Shown: piece after piece, positions 6,694-9,035 of the stretch
Layout of the letters: each line of letters opens with the position of its first letter
How positions within the stretch are numbered: position 1 is the first letter of the stretch
Notes under the pieces: generated by a model
The model's input: only the letters and a program-made list of their open reading frames with translations
Databases searched by the model: none
What the model was told of the DNA's origin: nothing
Program-made: the position numbers and the translations under genes
Assembly: GCA_946480525.1 (NCBI GenBank)
Contig: CAMLLA010000154.1
Coordinates: forward strand, 1-9,035
Direction: 5' to 3'
Length of the DNA: 9,035 bases
Source: an uncultured Asticcacaulis sp.
GTDB taxonomy: Bacteria > Pseudomonadota > Alphaproteobacteria > Caulobacterales > Caulobacteraceae

Positions 6694-7806
6694 TCAGTTC
6701 AGTAATACCGCCGGCGAGCAGGCGTGGAAACTGATCCACACCTTTTCGTCCCAGGTGAAGTCCTCCTGGTCCCAGCGTGTCAGGTTCGGACGCACCACCT
6801 TGATCAGCCGGCCACTGGCGATTTCGACCTCATAGATGGTTTCCGATCCAAGATAGACCAGATGCTTGATCACGCCGGCCACGACATTATAGCCTTCGGG
6901 CGCGTCCTCGACCTTGGGCGGATTGTCGGTGCGCTTGTGCAGTTCGATCTTCTCCGGCCGGACAGCCGCCCATACCGTGCCCTTTTCCGGACCGGTGACG
7001 CCGTGGTCCAGATAGACCGGACCAATGTCGGTCGTGTTGATGACGGCATGGTCCTTGGCATCGACGTCCAGCGTGCCTTCGAACATGTTCACACTGCCGA
7101 TAAAGTCGGCGACAAAACGCGAATTGGGGAATTCGTACAGGTCCGATGGCGTTGCCACCTGTTGCAGCACGCCCTTGTTCATGACGGCGCAGCGCGTCGC
7201 CATGGCCAGGGCCTCGTCCTGGTCGTGAGTCACCATGATGAAGGTGATGCCGACCTTTTCCTGCAGGATGGCCAGTTCGGTGCGCATCTGATCGCGCAGC
7301 TTGGCGTCGAGCGCCGACAGCGGCTCATCGAGCAGCAGGACGCGCGGCTTCTTGACCAGTGCACGGGCAAGCGCCACGCGCTGACGCTGGCCGCCCGACA
7401 TCTGATCGGGCTTGCGCGCGCCGAAGCCACCAAGCTTGACCAGTTCCAGCGCTTCCTCGGCGCGGCGGCGGCGCTCATCGGAGGGGACGCCGTCCATCTT
7501 CAGGCCATAGGCGACGTTGTCGAGCACGGTCATGTGCGGAAAAACGGCATAGGACTGGAAGACCATGTTGACCGGCCGCTTGTTCGGCGCCGTCGTCGAC
7601 ATATCCTGGCCGTCGATCAGCACGCGGCCCTCGGTCGGCATCTCGAAGCCCGCCAGCATGCGCAGAAGCGTGGTCTTGCCGCAGCCGGACGGCCCGAGCA
7701 GCGAGAAGAACTCGCCCTCGTTGATGGTCAGCGAGACATTGTCCACGGCCGCGACCTTGCCGAAGCGTTTGGAAACATTCTCGAACTGGATGATCGGATT
7801 GGACAT
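6694..7806 (-). CDS. potG: Polyamine ABC transporter ATP-binding protein, PotA/PotG type
   Basis: This 370-residue ATPase powers an inner-membrane polyamine importer. All nucleotide-binding parts are present: Walker A GPSGCGKT (38-45), Q-loop Gln84, signature MSGGQ (136-140), Walker B VLLLDEP (156-162), D-loop SALD and H-loop His194. The C-terminal 130 residues (from FIGSVNMFEG) form the TOBE regulatory region of the PotA/PotG/spermidine-putrescine group, including RPEKIEL. The start at 7806 gives MSNPIIQFENVSKRFG, the usual beginning; the open frame further upstream runs inside the permease gene in another frame. It begins 23 bases after the permease stop with a weak AGAG ribosome site. Here the ATPase gene follows the two permease genes, whereas in E. 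coli potFGHI it precedes them. Naming as potG rather than potA rests on the PotH/PotI-like partners and the Puu context. Confidence 0.92.
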   Translation of the reverse strand: MSNPIIQFENVSKRFGKVAAVDNVSLTINEGEFFSLLGPSGCGKTTLLRMLAGFEMPTEGRVLIDGQDMSTTAPNKRPVNMVFQSYAVFPHMTVLDNVAYGLKMDGVPSDERRRRAEEALELVKLGGFGARKPDQMSGGQRQRVALARALVKKPRVLLLDEPLSALDAKLRDQMRTELAILQEKVGITFIMVTHDQDEALAMATRCAVMNKGVLQQVATPSDLYEFPNSRFVADFIGSVNMFEGTLDVDAKDHAVINTTDIGPVYLDHGVTGPEKGTVWAAVRPEKIELHKRTDNPPKVEDAPEGYNVVAGVIKHLVYLGSETIYEVEIASGRLIKVVRPNLTRWDQEDFTWDEKVWISFHACSPAVLLN

Positions 7807-7829
7807 TCTGTTCTCTGAGCCAGTGGAAG

Positions 7830-8708
7830 CTATTTCTTTTCGGCCGCACCGCCGTCGTGGCCCGCGGTCAGGGCGTCGGAGCCCTGGAATCTGAGCGCCA
7901 GGAAGGTCAGCAGCACGGTCACGATGATCAGTATGGTCGAGGCGGCATTGACCTCCGGCGTCACCGAGAAGCGCACCATCGAATAGACCTTGACCGGGAA
8001 GGTCACCGTGTCGGGGCCCGCCGTAAAGAAGGTGATGACGAAGTCGTCGAGGCTGAGCGTAAAGGCCAGCAACGCGCCGGCGACCAGCGACGGCGCGATG
8101 TGCGGGACGATAATGTCTATCAATGTCTGGAATTCGGAGGCGCCCAGATCGCGCGCCGCCTCTTCCTGTTCGCGGTTGAAACTGGCCAGCCGCGCCCGCA
8201 CCACCACCGCCACAAACGGGAAGGAGAAGGAAACGTGGGCGATGATGATGGCGCCGAGGTTCAGCGGCCAGACCAGGTCCTGTGGCCACGGCAGGACCTT
8301 GGCGAAGAAGACCAGCATACCGACGCCCATGCAGATTTCCGGCACGACGATCGGGATGGCCAGGCCGGCATTAAAGGCCGTCTTGCCCGGGAAGCGGAAC
8401 CGCCACAGGACAATGGCCGCCATGGCGCCGACAACGACCGAGATAATGGTCGACAGAAGCGCTATTGTCAGCGAGTTGCCGAAGGCCTCGATCAGGCTCG
8501 CGTTTTTGAAGGCCTTTTCGTACCAGCGCAGGGTAAAGCCGCGCCACACGGTCGTAAACCGCGAGTCGTTGAAGCTGAAGACCATCAGCGAGATCAGCGG
8601 CGCATAGAGAAAAACGGCGACCAGGGCCAGCCACGCCTGCAGCGGCCAGCGGCGCAGATATTCCAGCGGACCGGGCGGGATTTTGCGGGCTTTCACGGCT
8701 TCGCTCAT
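7830..8708 (-). CDS. potI: Polyamine ABC transporter permease, PotC/PotI type
   Basis: This 292-residue inner-membrane permease has six predicted membrane segments (about 25-46, 76-102, 110-137, 150-171, 206-228 and 255-274). The cytoplasmic EAA loop that docks the ATPase begins EEAARDLGAS at 182 and runs to the Gly at 211. SLSLDDFVITFF (218-228) and GPDTVTFPVKVYSMVR are hallmarks of the PotC/PotI/YdcV group. The start at 8708 is supported by GGGAGG five bases upstream and by the ATGA overlap with the stop of the PotH-like gene, indicating coupled translation. The frame is open further upstream, but that stretch is a shadow of the neighbouring gene. The short C-terminal tail is hydrophilic and ends in KK. 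Substrate (putrescine versus spermidine) cannot be told from the permease alone. Confidence 0.92.
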   Translation of the reverse strand: MSEAVKARKIPPGPLEYLRRWPLQAWLALVAVFLYAPLISLMVFSFNDSRFTTVWRGFTLRWYEKAFKNASLIEAFGNSLTIALLSTIISVVVGAMAAIVLWRFRFPGKTAFNAGLAIPIVVPEICMGVGMLVFFAKVLPWPQDLVWPLNLGAIIIAHVSFSFPFVAVVVRARLASFNREQEEAARDLGASEFQTLIDIIVPHIAPSLVAGALLAFTLSLDDFVITFFTAGPDTVTFPVKVYSMVRFSVTPEVNAASTILIIVTVLLTFLALRFQGSDALTAGHDGGAAEKK

Positions 8709-9014
8709 GCCGTCCTCCCCGTATTCTTGCGCTCGACCAGTCCCTGGATGGCGATGCCGATAAAGGTCATGTAGACCAGCAGGAAGCTGAGCGCGGCGCC
8801 AAACGGCCAATTATTGGCACGCTTGAACTGGCTCTCGATCACATTGGCGATCATCTGCGAATCCGGCCCACCCAGCATGTCGGGCGTCAGATAGGACCCC
8901 AGCGCCGGAATGAAGGTGATCAGGATGCCCGAAGCGATGCCGGCGCCGGCCATCGGCACCACGACGTTGAAAAGCGTCGAGATATGCCCCGCGCCCAGAT
9001 CCAGCGACGCTTCG
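8705..9014 (-). CDS. potH: Polyamine ABC transporter permease, PotB/PotH type, C-terminal fragment
   Basis: Only the last 102 residues are genomic, from the EAA loop (EASLDLGAGHISTLFNVVVP) to the C-terminus. The signature stretch FIPALGSYLTPDMLGGPDSQMIANVI and the following NNWPFGAALSF are characteristic of the PotB/PotH partner of PotC/PotI. Two membrane segments remain. The gene is cut at 9014 by adapter sequence, so about two thirds of the protein is missing. A start at the GTG near 9031 would give an N-terminus beginning MCSSDL, which is adapter translated in frame and not biological. The stop overlaps the start of the PotI-like gene (ATGA). Confidence 0.9.
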
Positions 9015-9035
9015 AGATCGGAAGAGCACACGTCT
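9015..9035 (+). other. Illumina TruSeq adapter read-through at contig end
   Basis: The final 21 bases begin AGATCGGAAGAGC and continue ACACGTCT, matching the TruSeq read-1 adapter from its first base. This is library-preparation sequence left on the contig end, not genomic DNA. Confidence 0.97.

Noticed and set aside
6724..7818. A 364-codon + strand open frame opposite the ATPase gene
   Set aside because: The complementary strand encodes an intact ABC ATPase with all motifs. The + frame gives a His/Arg/Gln-rich translation without recognisable domains, typical of an antisense shadow in GC-rich DNA.
7857..8774. A 305-codon + strand open frame opposite the PotI-like permease gene
   Set aside because: The translation is highly charged and low in complexity, and the opposite strand is a clear permease.
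1..9035. CRISPR array, tRNA/rRNA genes, insertion sequences, toxin-antitoxin or phage-defence genes
   Set aside because: No spaced direct repeats, cloverleaf, rRNA segment, transposase motifs or defence-type domains were seen on either strand.

Overview
The window is a GC-rich (roughly 60% by eye), densely coding piece of bacterial chromosome. Codon use, the chemoreceptor subtype and a C-rich intergenic palindrome suggest an alphaproteobacterium, possibly Caulobacterales; that placement is inference, because no rRNA or other marker is present. The theme is polyamine (putrescine-type) uptake and catabolism.

The left block (1-2179, + strand) holds the C-terminal half of a PuuA-like gamma-glutamylpolyamine synthetase of the glutamine synthetase fold. 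A PuuB-like FAD oxidoreductase follows, overlapping it by one base (TGATG). The centre (2180-3461) holds a short soluble chemoreceptor-like protein with an MCP signalling tip at its N-terminus and a Cache-like sensor behind it. It ends in a strong intrinsic terminator whose stem contains the stop codon, and a second hairpin lies between it and the convergent gene.

The right block (3462-9014, - strand) reads from right to left: PotH-like permease (cut by the window end), PotI-like permease (ATGA overlap), PotG-like ATPase, PuuD-like gamma-glutamyl-GABA hydrolase, a class III putrescine/polyamine:pyruvate-type aminotransferase, and an M50 site-2-protease-like membrane protein. Together these encode import, gamma-glutamylation, oxidation, transamination and hydrolysis to GABA. 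The PuuC-type aldehyde dehydrogenase and the periplasmic binding protein are not in view; the binding protein would be expected beyond the right edge.

The last 21 bases (9015-9035) match an Illumina TruSeq adapter and are not genomic. The window therefore ends at an artefactual contig end, and the apparent N-terminus of the last ORF is spurious. I found no convincing novel system. The points worth following up are the adapter, two regulatory-looking palindromes, the terminator/stop-codon overlap, the receptor with reversed domain order, and the presence of two putrescine routes in one locus.
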